DNA of 64,000 nt, taken from Pelotomaculum isophthalicicum JI (GTDB lineage Bacteria; Bacillota; Desulfotomaculia; Desulfotomaculales; Pelotomaculaceae). The translations under genes and the position numbers were made by a program. The stretch covers positions 1-64,000 of the forward strand of contig NZ_JAKOAV010000001.1 in assembly GCF_029478095.1 (NCBI RefSeq), given 5' to 3'. This document shows, one piece after another, positions 62,505 to 64,000 of the stretch. Position 1 is the first letter of the stretch. Each line of letters opens with the position of its first letter. The notes beneath the pieces are model-generated. The model did no database searches and was not told the DNA's origin. It worked only from the letters and a program-made list of their open reading frames with translations.

Positions 62505-62700
62505 TCAGTAGTCAGGAGTAAAGAATAGGGAGAAAGAAGCAAGGAGTCAGGAGATAGAGAAACAGGAGTCAGAATTCAGGAGATAAAATTCAGGGGACAG
62601 TAGAAAGGAAAAAGAGGTCGGAAGCCAGGAGTTGGAATGAGTGAATGTGTTTAGCATCTTTTAATATTCTGAATACTGACTCCTGACTCCTGAGTACTTG
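62490..62700. repeat. Low-complexity TCAGGAGTCAG/ACTGACTCCTGA repeat, copy 2
   Basis: A series of AGTCAGGAGTCAGTAGTCAG, CAGGAGTCAGAATTCAGGAG and later ACTGACTCCTGACTCCTGA. It supplies the last codons of the PurC-like gene and fills the gap to purF. Complementary arms allow long hairpins. Confidence 0.7.
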
Positions 62701-62739
62701 AATAATTAATTTTAATGACTGTGGGGAGTGGAGAGGAAA

Positions 62740-64000
62740 ATGGTGGAGGGATACATGAACGGCCCGGGTGAAGCCCCGGAAGGGGATAAACCCAGGGAGG
62801 AGTGCGGCATCTTCGGTATCTACGGCCCTGGTCTTGACGTGGCCAGGCTCACTTACTACGGCCTGTACGCCCTGCAGCACCGGGGGCAGGAAAGCGCCGG
62901 CATTGCCGTGGCCGACGGAAGGAAGATTTATCTTCAAAAAGACATGGGTCTGGTTTCCGAGGTGTTCAACCATGAAAAACTGAACGGTTTCCATGGACAT
63001 TTGGCCATTGGCCATGTGCGTTATTCCACGACCGGCACCAACAACCCGCTTAACGCCCAGCCGTTTGTCTATCATTCCTCGAGAGGCATGCTCGGGCTGG
63101 CCCACAACGGCAACCTGACCAATACTGCCGAACTCCGTTCCCTGTTGTATTCCGCCGGGTCGGTATTTCAATCCACCACCGACAGCGAAATTATTGTCAG
63201 CCTTATAGCCAAGTACAGCCAGGACAGCCTTGTTGACGCCATTAGAAAGAGTATGGCCGACATTAAGGGCGCGTATTCTTTGTTGATCCTTACCGGGAAA
63301 AAACTGATTGGAGTCCGCGATCCGCACGGCATCCGGCCCTTGTGCCTGGGCCGGCGCGGCAACGCGTATATTCTGGCGTCCGAGTCCTGTGCCCTGGACA
63401 CTGTCGGGGCGGAGCTGATCCGGGACGTGAAGCCCGGTGAAATCATTGTCATTGATGAGAACGGCTTGACTAGCCACATGATTTTTCAAAACGGCAGAAG
63501 GGCGCACTGTATTTTTGAATACATCTATTTTGCCCGGGCCGACAGCTGCATGGACGGCTTTAACATCAACAAGGTGCGCCGGGAAATGGGACGCCAGCTT
63601 GCCAGGGAGTACCCGGTCGAGGCCGACATGGTGATTCCCGTACCCGATTCAGGTATTGCCGCCGCCAGGGGTTTCGCAGCCGAATCGGGTATTCCTTTTG
63701 AAGAAGGCCTGATGAAAAACCGGTACATCGGGCGCACCTTCATTCAGCCCAGCCAGAGCATCCGGGACCTGGGGGTGAGGCTCAAGCTGAATCCCATCCG
63801 GGACGTGCTGGACGGCAAGCGGGTGGTCATGGTGGACGATTCAATCGTCCGGGGCACTACCAGCGGCAAAATTGTCAACATGCTGCGGGAGTGCGGCGTG
63901 AAAGGAGTCCACTTCTGCATCAGTTCCCCGCCGGTGATTAGACCTTGTTTTTACGGTATTGACATCTCGAGAGAGGATGAATTGATTGCCTGCCGGAAAC
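62740..64000 (+). CDS. purF: Amidophosphoribosyltransferase (partial, continues past the window)
   Basis: First 420 codons visible. Class II glutamine amidotransferase with the catalytic Cys in REECGIFGIYG after a removable propeptide, YALQHRGQESAGIAV, GHVRYSTTG, HNGNLTN; then the PRPP-binding VVMVDDSIVRGTTSGK. First step of purine synthesis. ATG 62740 is preceded by GGAGAGGAAA; ATG 62755 is the alternative. Confidence 0.95.
   Translation, partial: MVEGYMNGPGEAPEGDKPREECGIFGIYGPGLDVARLTYYGLYALQHRGQESAGIAVADGRKIYLQKDMGLVSEVFNHEKLNGFHGHLAIGHVRYSTTGTNNPLNAQPFVYHSSRGMLGLAHNGNLTNTAELRSLLYSAGSVFQSTTDSEIIVSLIAKYSQDSLVDAIRKSMADIKGAYSLLILTGKKLIGVRDPHGIRPLCLGRRGNAYILASESCALDTVGAELIRDVKPGEIIVIDENGLTSHMIFQNGRRAHCIFEYIYFARADSCMDGFNINKVRREMGRQLAREYPVEADMVIPVPDSGIAAARGFAAESGIPFEEGLMKNRYIGRTFIQPSQSIRDLGVRLKLNPIRDVLDGKRVVMVDDSIVRGTTSGKIVNMLRECGVKGVHFCISSPPVIRPCFYGIDISREDELIACRK

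Noticed and set aside
62590-63507. 305-aa minus-strand frame
   Set aside because: Shadow of purF and the repeat region.

Overview
The window reads as a chromosomal segment of a moderately low-GC Firmicute with a Gram-positive-type envelope, most likely a Peptococcaceae/Desulfotomaculia-like clostridium (Pelotomaculum or Desulfotomaculum type). This is inferred from strong GGAGG ribosome sites with many GTG/TTG starts, many S-layer-homology (SLH) proteins, a CpsB/CpsD-type phosphatase and tyrosine kinase, a purE-purB-purC-like-purF cluster and no lipid A genes. No rRNA, tRNA or CRISPR array was seen.

Layout. (1) 1-1.76 kb: right end of an IS21-family element (istB), a small DUF5348-like gene between two copies of a palindrome, a cruciform-forming sequence and an array of IS21-end-like repeats. 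(2) 1.76-5.7 kb: a scrap zone with a truncated sugar transferase, a RelE-type toxin-antitoxin pair behind a structured RNA and a LexA-box promoter, an SLH fragment, a HEPN/MNT pair, a purE 5' fragment and a Phd/ParE pair. (3) 5.8-34 kb: a PHP-type tyrosine phosphatase, a Crp/Fnr regulator and about a dozen secreted proteins built from SLH, cohesin, dockerin, Ig-like (Big_2, Big_5), chitobiase-C-like, FecR and VWA modules. (4) 34-58.1 kb: a capsule/exopolysaccharide or S-layer-glycan cluster (Wzz, BY-kinase, WbaP-like transferase, WecC-like dehydrogenase, flippase, polymerase, heparinase-like protein, glycosyltransferases) with heptose-nucleotide genes gmhA-hldE-gmhB and two GT9 heptosyltransferase-like genes. 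(5) 58.2-59.0 kb: a DUF433/PIN-like pair. (6) 59-64 kb: purine genes; purF runs off the window.

How the parts may work together. Three putative cohesins (one on an SLH-anchored protein, one on a protein that also ends in a dockerin, one with Ig repeats) and six dockerin-ended proteins, none with a catalytic domain, suggest a non-cellulosomal, SLH-anchored, self-assembling surface scaffold. Two families occur as matched pairs in which the same N-terminal domain ends either in SLH repeats or in a dockerin. Three TGTGA-N6-T(C/T)AC(A/T) sites lie at the same distance from a -10 element upstream of the anchor/cohesin gene, the giant VWA gene and the polysaccharide operon. The Crp/Fnr protein encoded beside the first site has a CRP-like SRETVTR recognition helix. 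I therefore propose one regulator coordinating the protein scaffold and the glycan. A 70-bp direct repeat (69/70) brackets the whole 52.6-kb surface region, suggesting it moved or recombined as a unit.
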